Shown: piece by piece, positions 32,840 through 43,091 of the stretch
Layout: each line of letters starts with the position of its first letter
How positions within the stretch are numbered: position 1 is the first letter of the stretch
Source: Gammaproteobacteria bacterium
GTDB lineage: Bacteria > Pseudomonadota > Gammaproteobacteria > UBA6429 > Thiohalophilaceae
Length of the DNA stretch: 49,592 bases
Direction: 5' to 3'
NCBI GenBank assembly: GCA_022712915.1
Contig: JAFLJQ010000072.1
Location: 1 to 49,592 of the forward strand
The notes under the pieces: model-generated
Told to the model about the DNA's origin: nothing
What the model saw: only the letters and a program-made list of their open reading frames with translations
Databases searched by the model: none
Translations under genes and position numbers: made by a program

Positions 32840-33601
32840 TTATTGACCCGTTTGCTGTTTCACCCACAAGTCGGCATATTTCACAAAGGTTGAATGGCCA
32901 GACAAAATAGCCAGTAACAAACCTTGTCGGCCATCCAGAAAACCCAAGCGGAAAATATACATACGTAAAAAACAGGCCACGGCATGCCAGAAGCCCTGAA
33001 ACAGGGAACTGCGTTTACCCTTTGCCTGACGTTGCTCCGCCCAGGCAGCGGCATAAGATGCCGACTTCACCAGATAATGTTGCAGATCCCGATAGGTATA
33101 ATGCAGCAAATCACCTTTTAATTTAATCACCTGCATGTCGTGACCAAAATGCAATTTCTCATGCACTTTTTCATCACCATAGTTCGCCTTACTACGTGGA
33201 TAAAGCCGATTAACATAATCAGGATACCAGCCACTATGGCGAATAAAGCGACCAAAAATCCAGGACAGACGCGGCAAAGCATAAATCTTCGACACATCAT
33301 TCTGTTTAATAACGCTCTGAATAGAAGCCCTTAATTCAGGCGTAACATGCTCGTCGGCATCGATCATCACAAGCCAGTCACCAGAGGCATAAGACTGTGC
33401 ACGTTGACGTTGAAGACCATAGCCTTGCCAGTCCGGTTCGGAAAATACCTTTTGAGTAAATTTTTTGGCTATATCGATAGTACGGTCAGAACTACCCGCA
33501 TCGACCACAATGATTTCATCTACCCAAGATAAAATATCCAGACATTCAGAAAGAGAATCTTGTTCGTTCTTGACAATAAGAACGGCAGAAAGTGTCGGCA
33601 C
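32840..33601 (-). CDS. LPS core glycosyltransferase, family GT2 (WaaE/KdtX-like)
   Basis: A 253-residue GT-A enzyme with SAVLIVKNEQDSLSECLD, the DXD-type metal site MIDADEH, and RHSGWYPDYVNRLYPR with DEKVHEKLHF. These are the hallmarks of WaaE/KdtX, which adds beta-1,4-glucose to heptose I in some bacteria. The start is GTG, three bases after the waaL stop, so translation is likely coupled. The sugar specificity is inferred. Confidence 0.85.
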   Translation of the reverse strand: MPTLSAVLIVKNEQDSLSECLDILSWVDEIIVVDAGSSDRTIDIAKKFTQKVFSEPDWQGYGLQRQRAQSYASGDWLVMIDADEHVTPELRASIQSVIKQNDVSKIYALPRLSWIFGRFIRHSGWYPDYVNRLYPRSKANYGDEKVHEKLHFGHDMQVIKLKGDLLHYTYRDLQHYLVKSASYAAAWAEQRQAKGKRSSLFQGFWHAVACFLRMYIFRLGFLDGRQGLLLAILSGHSTFVKYADLWVKQQTGQ

Positions 33602-33604
33602 TCG

Positions 33605-34891
33605 TTATTCCGAAGAGCGTTGTTGTTTTTGTTGAATATGCCAAGAAAATAATACTGCCAAAAACACGATATAAATGGCAGTGTAATTACCTTTAATCAG
33701 TGTAGCGGCATCCGTTAATGACAAAACCATATAACCTGTGATTAAAACTATACCACAGAATCCGGAAGGTGCGTGTTGCCGATAATCACGGATTAATATC
33801 AACAAGGGATAAGCAGTAATAAATAACAAAGAGATCAACCCGATCAAGCCTTTAGAAATAATGGCTTCACTGTACACATTATGCGGGTGCCCATGCATTC
33901 CAATATCAGGGTGCGCCAGACCATTGTTTATATATTGCTTGACTTCTTCTGAATAATTGCCACGACTGACACCAAACAAGGGGTTATCTTTAAAAAAGAT
34001 AGGCGTGACTCGCCACATTTCCAGCCTTGTCCCCACACTACTCAGGTGGCCCTTAAATTTGGCCTGTTCGGCATACGATACATAATCGGTAAATTCCGTA
34101 TATCCCTTATTAAGTCTATCGTTCACGGTCGGCACAAAAAGATACGACAGATAGGCTAAAAGAAAAATAGCCACGATCAAGCCCAACCTTTTTGGCCCCT
34201 TATACTGATGAAAAATAAAAAGCAGACCCAGGATAACGGCTGCAAAATAAGCATTTCTGGCCCCGGTTTGAGACACCACAAAAAAGGCCAATCCAACCAC
34301 CAGCAATAAAAAAAGTTTTAACCATATACTACTAACTTTGGCGTACAAAAATGAAACGGAAAGTGCCGCCAATAGCAGTATTATGGGGCCGGTAAACAAC
34401 GGGCTATAAACACCTTTATATGTGCCCATATTTTTAAAAAAAATAGCTTGCGCACCATCATAAGCAGTAAATACCACTCCCAGGACAGCCCCCAAAATCA
34501 GCCACTTGGTGCTGTCCGGCATCTGCCGCACAACAAGATAGATGGGGATAAACAAAAGGAACCGTATTTCAACGCCAGTATAACGCGTCTGTAAAGGCCC
34601 CCAACCATTGACCACCGACGTCAGAATAAAGACACCAAAATAAGCAGCAAAGGCCCATAACAGGATTTTTTCTTCTTTGAGCAATTCCGTTCGCTGTTTT
34701 CGTTGCAAATAAAGCAAAACCAGAGACGATAGGGATAAAACAACAAAAATATTACTCACCCAATGCCGAACCGTTACCGCAAATATGGGAAACAGAAACA
34801 GCAGAACATAAACATATTTTTCGCGGCTTATTTTTTCAAACTGAAGCAAAACTTGTCTCCACAATTTGTTTTCTACGGGTGGGTAATACAT
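33605..34891 (-). CDS. waaL: O-antigen ligase / Wzy-type polymerase family membrane protein
   Basis: A 428-residue inner-membrane protein with about ten or more hydrophobic segments and the periplasmic-loop motif HGHPHNVYSEAIISKGLIGL, whose HxHN pattern is conserved in WaaL ligases. It would join undecaprenyl-linked O-polysaccharide to lipid A-core. GAGG precedes the ATG by nine bases. The start overlaps the end of waaF by 19 bases. A polymerase of the same superfamily is the alternative, but the inner-core context favours ligase. Confidence 0.82.
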   Translation of the reverse strand: MYYPPVENKLWRQVLLQFEKISREKYVYVLLFLFPIFAVTVRHWVSNIFVVLSLSSLVLLYLQRKQRTELLKEEKILLWAFAAYFGVFILTSVVNGWGPLQTRYTGVEIRFLLFIPIYLVVRQMPDSTKWLILGAVLGVVFTAYDGAQAIFFKNMGTYKGVYSPLFTGPIILLLAALSVSFLYAKVSSIWLKLFLLLVVGLAFFVVSQTGARNAYFAAVILGLLFIFHQYKGPKRLGLIVAIFLLAYLSYLFVPTVNDRLNKGYTEFTDYVSYAEQAKFKGHLSSVGTRLEMWRVTPIFFKDNPLFGVSRGNYSEEVKQYINNGLAHPDIGMHGHPHNVYSEAIISKGLIGLISLLFITAYPLLILIRDYRQHAPSGFCGIVLITGYMVLSLTDAATLIKGNYTAIYIVFLAVLFSWHIQQKQQRSSE

Positions 34892-35865
34892 TGCAACACC
34901 TCATCCACTAAAATCCCTTCCAAACATTGCGTGTGCCCCAGTGGACAAGTACGCTCAAAGCAGGGGCTACATTCTAACGCATGATAGAGTAGTTTTGCAT
35001 TCTTTGACAAAGGAGGCGTATAGGCGGGTGTCGAGGAACCATAAAGGGCGATAACATTTCGGCCAGTCGCACAGGCTACGTGCATGAGGCCTGAATCATT
35101 GGTCACAACCCATTCCGACATAGCAACTAGATCCACCGCATCAACCAGGCGGGTTTTACCACACAAATTTTTTATTCCATTCTCTCGTTGCATCATCACT
35201 TTTTCACCTAATGCAGCTTCTTTTGCCGAACCAACAATACAAACCTGAAAACCTTTATCCACCAATACAGTGGCTAGATCAGCAAATTTCTTAATCGGCC
35301 ATTGTTTGGCGGGGCCATATTCTGCTCCCGGTATAAAACAAATAATCGGTTTGTCAGGTGATAACTTGAACTTTTGAACAAGTTCCTGCTGATTTTTTTT
35401 ATCGACATCAAGTTTTGGATACGCTATGTGTGGTGCACTAACAACATCGTATCTTAAACCCAACGCAACATAACGCTGTACCGTTTGAATCAAGATAGAT
35501 TTATCCAACGGACGAATATCATTGATGACACCATAGCGCATTTCACCACGATACCCCGTACGTTTTGGGATAGAAGCAAAAAAAGGAATAAGTGCAGACT
35601 TGTACGAACGCGATAAAACAATAGCCTGGGTATAATGTCTGCTGCGCAAACTCAGACCCATTTTCAAACGCGTGAAAAGGCCAAACTGACCATGGCCCAC
35701 AGGCACTTCAATCGCCTGGTTAATTTCCGGCATACGCGCCAGCATAGGCAGAGACCAGGAGGGCGCCAGCACATCGATATCCACATCAGGGCGAGTAGAC
35801 TTCAGACTGATGAACAGGCTCTGAGCCATGACCATGTCACCCACCCAGGCCGGACCAACAACCAA
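34873..35865 (-). CDS. waaF: LPS heptosyltransferase II
   Basis: A 330-residue GT9 protein with GPAWVGDMVMAQSLF, MPEINQAIEVPVGHGQFGL and CFIPGAEYGPAKQWP, which match WaaF closely, plus TNDSGLMHVACA and CSPCFERTCPLGHTQCL near the end. It adds the second heptose to the inner core from ADP-heptose. There is no ATG or GTG start. The frame has TTG at 35865, with AAGGA seven bases upstream, or an ATT ten codons earlier. The TTG is used here, although it cuts the first beta-strand short. Confidence 0.92.
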   Translation of the reverse strand: MVVGPAWVGDMVMAQSLFISLKSTRPDVDIDVLAPSWSLPMLARMPEINQAIEVPVGHGQFGLFTRLKMGLSLRSRHYTQAIVLSRSYKSALIPFFASIPKRTGYRGEMRYGVINDIRPLDKSILIQTVQRYVALGLRYDVVSAPHIAYPKLDVDKKNQQELVQKFKLSPDKPIICFIPGAEYGPAKQWPIKKFADLATVLVDKGFQVCIVGSAKEAALGEKVMMQRENGIKNLCGKTRLVDAVDLVAMSEWVVTNDSGLMHVACATGRNVIALYGSSTPAYTPPLSKNAKLLYHALECSPCFERTCPLGHTQCLEGILVDEVLQCITHP

Positions 35866-35919
35866 AATACGTTCCTTTTCAGGAATAGGAAATTCTCCCT
35901 TTTATGATATAAATTTAGA

Positions 35920-36864
35920 TTACAGGTTAAGCCAGGCCATATATTCCGTCACACCCTCTTCAACCGTTTTAAAAGGGGCATTATAACCCACTGCACGCAG
36001 TGCATTAATATCGGCCTCAGTGAAACTCTGGTAACAGCCCTTCAAGTGATCAGGGAAAGGAATGTATTCAATATGTCCCTTTTCATGATAAGCAATCACC
36101 GCTTCGGCCACATCGTTGAAGGTCTGACTATGCCCCGTCCCCAAATTAAAAATACCGGACTGATCCGGGTTGTCCAGGAACCAAAGGTTAACCGCCACGG
36201 CATCTCCCACATAGACAAAATCACGGCGTTGCTCACCATTGCCGTAGCCATCACAGCCCTCAAACAATTTCACCTTAGCAACATCATGAATCTGAGTGTT
36301 CACATGAAAAGCAACGCTGGACATACTGCCTTTATGCTGCTCGCGCGGGCCATAGACATTAAAATAGCGAAAACCCACCACCTGACTTTTAAACTCTGAC
36401 TGATGACGCCGAACGTATTGGTCAAATTGAAACTTAGAGTACGCGTACATATTTAATGGTTTTTCAAACTCACGGCTTTCCTTAAATACTGAGCCACTGC
36501 CATAAACTGAGGCCGAAGAGGCATACAAGAAGGAAATATTACCCTCCTGGCAATAGTGCAGCAGTGACTTGGTGTAATCATAGTTATTTTGCATCATGAA
36601 CTTGCCATCCCACTCAGTGGTGGCAGAACAGGCCCCTTCATGAAATATGGCGTCGACCTTTTTGGCAAAGGTCTGTCCCTGTTTGACCCGTTCTATGAAC
36701 TCATCCTTGTCCATGTAATCGGCAATTTCACAGTCGGCGATATTTCTAAATTTGACACCATTTTTCAAATTGTCGACCACCAGAATATCCGTCTCACCCC
36801 GGTCATTCAGAGCCTTGACGATATTGCTTCCAATAAAACCGGCACCACCTGTGACAATAATCAT
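35920..36864 (-). CDS. hldD: ADP-L-glycero-D-manno-heptose 6-epimerase
   Basis: A 314-residue short-chain dehydrogenase-type epimerase of the cytoplasm that makes the final ADP-L,D-heptose. It has the NADP fold [22 protein letters not shown], and the catalytic YAYSK motif with [23 protein letters not shown] precedes the ATG by about 12 bases. The length equals the family norm. It supplies donor sugar to the heptosyltransferases in this cluster. Confidence 0.97.
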   Translation of the reverse strand: MIIVTGGAGFIGSNIVKALNDRGETDILVVDNLKNGVKFRNIADCEIADYMDKDEFIERVKQGQTFAKKVDAIFHEGACSATTEWDGKFMMQNNYDYTKSLLHYCQEGNISFLYASSASVYGSGSVFKESREFEKPLNMYAYSKFQFDQYVRRHQSEFKSQVVGFRYFNVYGPREQHKGSMSSVAFHVNTQIHDVAKVKLFEGCDGYGNGEQRRDFVYVGDAVAVNLWFLDNPDQSGIFNLGTGHSQTFNDVAEAVIAYHEKGHIEYIPFPDHLKGCYQSFTEADINALRAVGYNAPFKTVEEGVTEYMAWLNL

Positions 36865-37156
36865 TTATCTTATTACCTTTCGAAATTAAAAATTTAATAA
36901 ACCAAAATCATGACATGAACTGGTTTTTTCTCTAAGAAAAAAATCAACGACAAAATAGTCAGAGACAAATTTGGACATGCTCCCTCATCCCCCGTGAAGC
37001 AATTGTCACGGAGGGATAAATAAAAAAACATTTAGACAGGAATGTTCTTATTGCATAAAACCGACAGAAGGACAGAAATGATTTACATATAGCAAACAAG
37101 CATTTTAAACCAATATTTAACTCTGCATTAAGAGAAAAAACAGCCATAAAAAATGC

Positions 37157-38581
37157 TCAAGTCGCCTGAATAGCCCGAATAATATCCGTGGTCGAGTGGC
37201 CATCTACATAATCCAGTACCTTGACTTCCCCGCCTCGCGCCATCACACACTGACCTCCCGCAATATCCTCTATACGGTAATCTCCTCCCTTGACCAGAAT
37301 ATCCGGGCCAAGCTCACAAATCAGCTGTTCAGGCGTATCTTCCGCAAAGGGCACCACCCAATCAACACATTCCAGCGCAGCCAGTACGGCCATACGTTGA
37401 TTAACATTATTAATCGGGCGAGAGGAGCCTTTCAAACGCTTTACAGAAGCGTCATCATTGACCGCAAGAATCAAACGCTCACCGAGTTTTTTTGCCTGTT
37501 GCAAATAGGTTACGTGACCCGGATGAAGAATATCAAAACAGCCATTCGTCATGACCACCTTCTCGCCATGGGCCTGGGCCTCTTTGATCAATTGCGCCAA
37601 TTGTTCTTTTGTAACACAACCGCGTTCCACATATTGTTCCGCGCGAATGGCCGCCTTTAATTCACTCACCGTTGTGGTGGCGGTGCCCAGTTTACTCACA
37701 ACTACACCGGCCGCCAGATTAGCCAGGGCCGTTGCATCCTCCAGCGAGTCCCCTGCCGCCAGTGCCGCCGCCAACATGGAAATCACCGTGTCCCCCGCAC
37801 CGGTAACATCGAAGACTTCTCTGGCCCGCGTCGGTAAATGGAAGGGAGGTTTGTCGGCCTGTAACAGGGTCATACCCTTTTCACTACGTGTCACCAGCAG
37901 TGCCGTCAACTCCTTGTCCTGAATCAGAGCCTCGCCTTTGCTGACCAGCTCATCATCCGTTCGAGCCGGCCCCACGACGGCCTCAAATTCTGACAGGTTA
38001 GGGGTAATCACCGTCACCCCCCGGTAAATCTCAAAATCTTGGCCTTTGGGATCCACCAAAATCGGGATACCGGTGGCACGGGCCGGTTGAATAAACTGCT
38101 GGATATCGCTCAGAGTGCCCTTACCATAATCAGACAAAATAACGGCTTTGGTATCACTCAATTGAGCCTTGAAACAACCCAGCAGACCGGTTTGATCTTG
38201 GGCACTAAAACCATCTTCAAAATCAAGTCGGATCAATTGTTGATGACGGCTCAACACACGCAACTTCGTCACAGTCGGTTTATCCGCCAGGTGCTGAAAA
38301 TGACACACGACACCCGCCTTCCGCATAATAGATTCCAGGCTTTGACAGGCTTCATCACTCCCGGCCAGTCCAAGCAAGGTGGCGTGAGCCCCCAGAGAAG
38401 AAATATTCAGCGCGACGTTACCCGCTCCACCGGGACGTTCCTCTGAAAGACCGACCAAAACCACCGGTACCGGGGCTTCGGGTGAAATTCGTGAGGTATC
38501 CCCATGCCAATAGCGATCCAGCATCAAATCGCCCAGCACCAGAATTTTAGCGGTATTGAAGTCAGGTAATTCTGTTTTCAT
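37157..38581 (-). CDS. hldE: Bifunctional D-beta-heptose 7-phosphate kinase / ADP transferase
   Basis: A 474-residue fused enzyme of ADP-heptose synthesis. Residues about 1-320 are a PfkB/ribokinase domain with [28 protein letters not shown] and the catalytic VTGAGDT. Residues about 340-474 are a nucleotidyltransferase with [20 protein letters not shown], whose HPGH is the HxGH motif, and KGSSRP. Both halves are intact and of normal length. It stands about 290 bases from hldD in the same direction, with no gene seen in that gap. Confidence 0.97.
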   Translation of the reverse strand: MKTELPDFNTAKILVLGDLMLDRYWHGDTSRISPEAPVPVVLVGLSEERPGGAGNVALNISSLGAHATLLGLAGSDEACQSLESIMRKAGVVCHFQHLADKPTVTKLRVLSRHQQLIRLDFEDGFSAQDQTGLLGCFKAQLSDTKAVILSDYGKGTLSDIQQFIQPARATGIPILVDPKGQDFEIYRGVTVITPNLSEFEAVVGPARTDDELVSKGEALIQDKELTALLVTRSEKGMTLLQADKPPFHLPTRAREVFDVTGAGDTVISMLAAALAAGDSLEDATALANLAAGVVVSKLGTATTTVSELKAAIRAEQYVERGCVTKEQLAQLIKEAQAHGEKVVMTNGCFDILHPGHVTYLQQAKKLGERLILAVNDDASVKRLKGSSRPINNVNQRMAVLAALECVDWVVPFAEDTPEQLICELGPDILVKGGDYRIEDIAGGQCVMARGGEVKVLDYVDGHSTTDIIRAIQAT

Positions 38582-38669
38582 GTGATTTTAATAAGATTTG
38601 TGTCACGGTTAATGGCAAAATACGGCCAGTAACGAGACGAAACGCATCTTGTTATCAAGGCTTGTTATT

Positions 38670-38879
38670 TTAGTCATTCCTTAACATAAAATGTGCACCA
38701 CAATAGGGACACTTCGCCTCCCCCTTGTCTTCAATCGGCAAATAAACCCGGGGATGAGAGTTCCACAAACTCATATCATCCATGGGGCAATGCAAGGGCA
38801 AATCCTTTCTAGCGACGACATAGCGTTTCGCCGCATTCGGTTCTCTGAGTTTTTTTACCTTGAAATCTGCAGTCTTCAC
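38670..38879 (-). CDS. zf-CHCC zinc-finger domain protein
   Basis: A 69-residue protein with LHCPM...HPRVYLPIE...CPYCGAHF, the CHCC zinc-finger arrangement also found in NDUFS6-type proteins. It is commonly located next to ilvE or hld genes in proteobacteria. The molecular role is not established. It lies about 60 bases downstream of ilvE on the same strand. Confidence 0.88.
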   Translation of the reverse strand: MKTADFKVKKLREPNAAKRYVVARKDLPLHCPMDDMSLWNSHPRVYLPIEDKGEAKCPYCGAHFMLRND

Positions 38880-38937
38880 AACATTTCCCTTATTTTTATG
38901 GTCAGATCTTTGTCAAAACGTTCAACAAAAATCCCAA

Positions 38938-39861
38938 TTATTTCACCAGCGTCAACCAATCATCATAGCCGCTTAAGCGGCCATGTACCAAGTCAAAATA
39001 GCGAGACTGCAATTTTTCCGTGATAACGCCCCGCTGGCCCGTACCGATTTTACGCCCATCTAGTTCACGAATAGGGGTCACCTCAGCAGCAGAACCGGTA
39101 AAAAAGGCCTCATCAGCAACATACACCTCATCGCGGGTAATACGCTTTTCTTTCACTTCAATACCCATCTCATTGGCCAATTTCATGATAGTTTTACGGG
39201 TAATACCATCCAGGGCCGAGGTCAGTTCTGGCGTATAAATCACCCCATCAATGATCATAAAAAAGTTTTCACCACTGCCTTCGGCAACAAAGCCATCGAC
39301 ATCCAGCAACAAGGCTTCATCATAACCATCGCGCATGGCCTCCTGCAGGGCCAACATGGAATTGATGTAGTGTCCATTGGCTTTGGCCTTACACATAGTA
39401 ATATTTACGTGGTGACGGGTAAATGATGACGTTCGAATACGAATACCTTTGTCCAGCGCATCCGCACCAAGATAGGCACCCCATTCCCAGGCGGCCACGA
39501 TAGTGTGAACCTTAAGGTTATCCGCCCGCAGGCCCATCCCTTCCGCACCATAAAAACACATGGGACGTATATAGGCGGATTGCAGATTATTTTCTCGCAC
39601 CGCCAGGCGCTGCGCTTCATTCAGCACCGATTTATCATACGGAATCTGCATCCCCATAATATGGGCCGAACGAAACAAACGATCGGTATGGGCCTCAAGG
39701 CGAAAAATAGCCGCACCCTTATCCGTTTTATAGGCTCGCACGCCCTCAAACACCCCCATGCCATAATGCAGGGTATGGGTTAATACATGTACCTTGGCTT
39801 CACGCCAGGGAACCAACTCACCATCAAACCAGATCACACCATCCCGATCCGACATCAACAT
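38938..39861 (-). CDS. ilvE: Branched-chain amino acid aminotransferase
   Basis: A 307-residue class IV PLP aminotransferase that interconverts leucine, isoleucine or valine with their 2-oxo acids. It shows HTLHYGMGVFEGVRAY, CKAKANGHYINSMLALQEA with the PLP lysine in the usual region, DGFVAEGSGENFF, and the C-terminal EAFFTGSAAEVTPI phosphate-binding block. AGAGGAAG lies six bases before ATG 39861, so this start is secure. It is located between glnE and the zf-CHCC gene, as in many gammaproteobacteria. Confidence 0.97.
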   Translation of the reverse strand: MLMSDRDGVIWFDGELVPWREAKVHVLTHTLHYGMGVFEGVRAYKTDKGAAIFRLEAHTDRLFRSAHIMGMQIPYDKSVLNEAQRLAVRENNLQSAYIRPMCFYGAEGMGLRADNLKVHTIVAAWEWGAYLGADALDKGIRIRTSSFTRHHVNITMCKAKANGHYINSMLALQEAMRDGYDEALLLDVDGFVAEGSGENFFMIIDGVIYTPELTSALDGITRKTIMKLANEMGIEVKEKRITRDEVYVADEAFFTGSAAEVTPIRELDGRKIGTGQRGVITEKLQSRYFDLVHGRLSGYDDWLTLVK

Positions 39862-39965
39862 CTTGCACTTCCTCTCATAATTTACTATTTTTCAAACTGC
39901 CAAACGACTTACACATAAAAAGAACCTCTGATTAAGTCATTGAGCCAATGATGGCACGGTAGCTT

Positions 39966-42884
39966 TTAATCAGAGGTTCCTGCCAGCATCCACTCTTGCC
40001 AGACCGTTGTAACCGCAATACGCAGCTCAGCATATTCCTCTGCCGAAACCATGCCCGCTTGTTCGTCCAGGGTCAAACGATGCAAACGACCGCGATATGT
40101 TTTGTAAGCCTCGACCAGAATATCAACCTGTTCCGCCTGCATCACACCTATCGCCGCCATCACCATCAAGAGGCGTATATTATCAGTCCAGGCTTGTAAC
40201 TCAGGATAATCACAGGCAAAAGCCAGAACGCCATATTGCACCATAAATTCAATATCAACGATACCACCCTGGCCCTGTTTTAGGTCAAACTGGCCGGTTT
40301 TACCCTTGTCCAGATCCTTACGCATCCTATCACGCATCTCCAGCACTTCATTTTTGAGTACAGATCTATCGCGTTTGCTACCTAATGCCTCACCTCTCAC
40401 GATCAAAAACTGCTCACCAATCGCGGCATCACCTGCCACAAAACGGGCCCTGACCAACGCCTGATGTTCCCACGTCCAGGCTTTATCCTGCTGGTATTGC
40501 ACAAAAGACTTAAGACTGCTGACCAACATTCCGGATGCGCCATCAGGCCGCAAGCGCATATCCACTTCATAAAGAACACCTGCGCGAGTCATGGCAGAAA
40601 GCAAATGAATCAGGCGCTGACCAAGACGGGCAAAAAAGACAGATGCGGTAATAGATTGCTTGCCATCAGTCATTTGATCGGCCTTATCCGCACCGTGAAT
40701 AAAGACCAAATCCAGATCTGAACCATAACCCAGCTCCAGACCTCCCAGTTTTCCGTAGCCGATAATAGCAAAACCTTTATCACAAACCTGCCCATCTGCC
40801 ATGCACACCGGCCGACCGTGTCGCCTAATCATGTGCTGCCAGGCAAGCTCCAGTGTTTCATCCAGGCAGACCTCAGCGATCCAACTTAAGTGATCGCTCA
40901 CTTTCATCAAAGGTAAGGCACCCATAATATCAGCCGCCGCTACCCGCAAGACATTCAGATGATGAAAATGCCGCAAAGTATCCATCAACTGTTCTGCATC
41001 TTCTGCATCGACATTGGCCAAACGACCACGAATCTCGCTCGCCAACTGCTGCTTATCTGGTGACGCATACAAACTGCGGGTGTCCATCAGTTCATCCAGC
41101 AACATGGGGTGCTGAGTGAGATAACGCGCAATCCACGGACTGGCGGCACATAGACGTACCAACTGTGACAGGGCAAGGGGGTTTTCAGTCAACAGAACCA
41201 GATAAACTGAGCGGCGCAGAATAGCCTCTATCAATTCCAGTACCCGATTGAATGTAATATCCGGGTGTTGCACCTGACCAACGGCACCGATTAACAAGGG
41301 AATGAGTTTGTCCAGTCGCCCCTGCCCCTGAGCACTCATCGCGTTATACAATCGGCCATCATGCAATGTCACCAACCTGGATAAAATCTGTTTAACATCC
41401 TGATAACCCAGATCCATCAAAATTGTCTCTGCCAACTCAAGCTCGACCCGACCAAACCAGAGACGAGTCAAATCCAGCTCATCATGCTCGGCATGTTCCG
41501 TCTGGGGGGCCTCAAACACCTGCTCAAAATGACTTTGCACATTTCGCCGGTGTCCACTTAGTACCTTATGGAAACTATCCCAATCAGAAAAGCCCATGCC
41601 ATAGGCAATACGCAACTGGCCTAAGGCATCCGTATCAACCGGTAGATTATGGCTTTGTTGCTCAGCAAACGCCTGAATCCGGTGTTCGACCATACGCAAA
41701 AAACAATAGGCCTGATGCAGCTCATCCACCACATACTCGGGCAAAATATCCTTTTCTTTCAATTGAGCCAAAATCATCAGGATTCGTCGTTCCTGTAATT
41801 CAGGATCATGACCGCCACGAATCAACTGAAAGACCTGCCCAATAAATTCGACCTCCCTAATCCCGCCAGGCCCCAACTTTATATTCTTACCGATACCCTT
41901 GCGTTTCACTTCCCGGTTAACGATAGCCTTCATTTCTCGCAAAGATTCATAGGCGCCATAATCCAGGTAACGCCGATAAATAAACGGCTTGAGCATAGCC
42001 ATCAGTTCCTTGCCCGCCTCAAGATCACCGGCAACAACCCGCGCCTTGATCATGGCATAACGTTCCCACTCACGGCCGTGGGCCTGATAGTAAGCTTCCA
42101 TGGCATCAAAACTGGCCACTAACACGCCGCCCTCACCAAAAGGACGTAAGCGCATATCAACTCGAAAGACAAAGCCATCAACCGTAGTATTATCCAGTGA
42201 CTGGATCAGTTTTTTACCCAGGCGAACAAAAAACTCCGAATTACTCAAAGATTTATTCGCACCCATTGTCTCCCCTGTCTCAGGATAGGTAAAAATCAAA
42301 TCAATATCCGATGAGATATTTAACTCCCAGGCCCCCAGTTTACCCATGCCAATGACCACCATTCTTTGCTGTTCACCGGAAGAATTACAGGGGGTACCCC
42401 ATTCCTTACAAGCCCACGAATAGAGGGTATCAAGGGCAAGATCGACACAAGTCTCCGCCAGCCAACTCAACTCCTGCGTGGTTTGTTGCAGTTCTGCCCA
42501 GCCGGCAATATCACGCCAGACAATACGCATCCACTCTCGTTGACGAAACTCACGCAGGACTTGATACAAGACATCCTGAGAATCAACCTTGTTTAAGGCA
42601 GCCGACAACCTGGCAACATAATCGGCAAGTTGATAACCGGTCAACAAATCACCACTTGTCAGTAACTCAGCCACGATAGTTGGTTTGCGGAGACTGTATC
42701 GGGCGATATACTCACTACAGGAAAAAACTTTTGCTAAAGACGATTTAACAAGGTCAGGCAAGCCATCAATATCAAACTCTGGGGAGGAGTCTAGTTGCTG
42801 ACAATAATCCGCAACCGATTGAGCCAATGGTTCTGGCAAATCAGCCAACAAATCAAATGAGGTCTGTGACATGGTGATATGCAT
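39966..42884 (-). CDS. glnE: Bifunctional glutamine synthetase adenylyltransferase/deadenylase
   Basis: A 972-residue cytoplasmic regulator of GlnA. It has two nucleotidyltransferase domains: GMGKLGAWELNISSDIDLIF in the N-terminal deadenylase half and GYGKLGGLELGYGSDLDLVF in the C-terminal adenylylating half. Both carry the paired acidic metal ligands. Their balance is set by PII proteins and glutamine. The length is close to the E. coli protein. ATG 42884 is used; a second ATG three codons later is equally possible. Confidence 0.96.
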   Translation of the reverse strand: MHITMSQTSFDLLADLPEPLAQSVADYCQQLDSSPEFDIDGLPDLVKSSLAKVFSCSEYIARYSLRKPTIVAELLTSGDLLTGYQLADYVARLSAALNKVDSQDVLYQVLREFRQREWMRIVWRDIAGWAELQQTTQELSWLAETCVDLALDTLYSWACKEWGTPCNSSGEQQRMVVIGMGKLGAWELNISSDIDLIFTYPETGETMGANKSLSNSEFFVRLGKKLIQSLDNTTVDGFVFRVDMRLRPFGEGGVLVASFDAMEAYYQAHGREWERYAMIKARVVAGDLEAGKELMAMLKPFIYRRYLDYGAYESLREMKAIVNREVKRKGIGKNIKLGPGGIREVEFIGQVFQLIRGGHDPELQERRILMILAQLKEKDILPEYVVDELHQAYCFLRMVEHRIQAFAEQQSHNLPVDTDALGQLRIAYGMGFSDWDSFHKVLSGHRRNVQSHFEQVFEAPQTEHAEHDELDLTRLWFGRVELELAETILMDLGYQDVKQILSRLVTLHDGRLYNAMSAQGQGRLDKLIPLLIGAVGQVQHPDITFNRVLELIEAILRRSVYLVLLTENPLALSQLVRLCAASPWIARYLTQHPMLLDELMDTRSLYASPDKQQLASEIRGRLANVDAEDAEQLMDTLRHFHHLNVLRVAAADIMGALPLMKVSDHLSWIAEVCLDETLELAWQHMIRRHGRPVCMADGQVCDKGFAIIGYGKLGGLELGYGSDLDLVFIHGADKADQMTDGKQSITASVFFARLGQRLIHLLSAMTRAGVLYEVDMRLRPDGASGMLVSSLKSFVQYQQDKAWTWEHQALVRARFVAGDAAIGEQFLIVRGEALGSKRDRSVLKNEVLEMRDRMRKDLDKGKTGQFDLKQGQGGIVDIEFMVQYGVLAFACDYPELQAWTDNIRLLMVMAAIGVMQAEQVDILVEAYKTYRGRLHRLTLDEQAGMVSAEEYAELRIAVTTVWQEWMLAGTSD

Positions 42885-43091
42885 TCATTAATAAGAGCTT
42901 CAGTTTGCAGCTAAACCTGACAGGAATCAATCACAGGCCCACAGATAAGCCTTCGTCAGGCACACCAAGCGAAAATTTGTCCATAAAACACCATGCCAGT
43001 GGCCGTCTCAGCATGAATCATTCGCTGCTTCCGTGGGCTTTTAAAAGTGCCCTCAGGCAATATCAAACAAATAATAAAGCCAGGCCATGAA

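Noticed and set aside
36959-37147. 62-codon minus-strand frame between hldD and hldE
   Set aside because: It is Phe/Ser/Cys-rich with no known motif and no ribosome binding site. The gap is simply AT-rich spacer.
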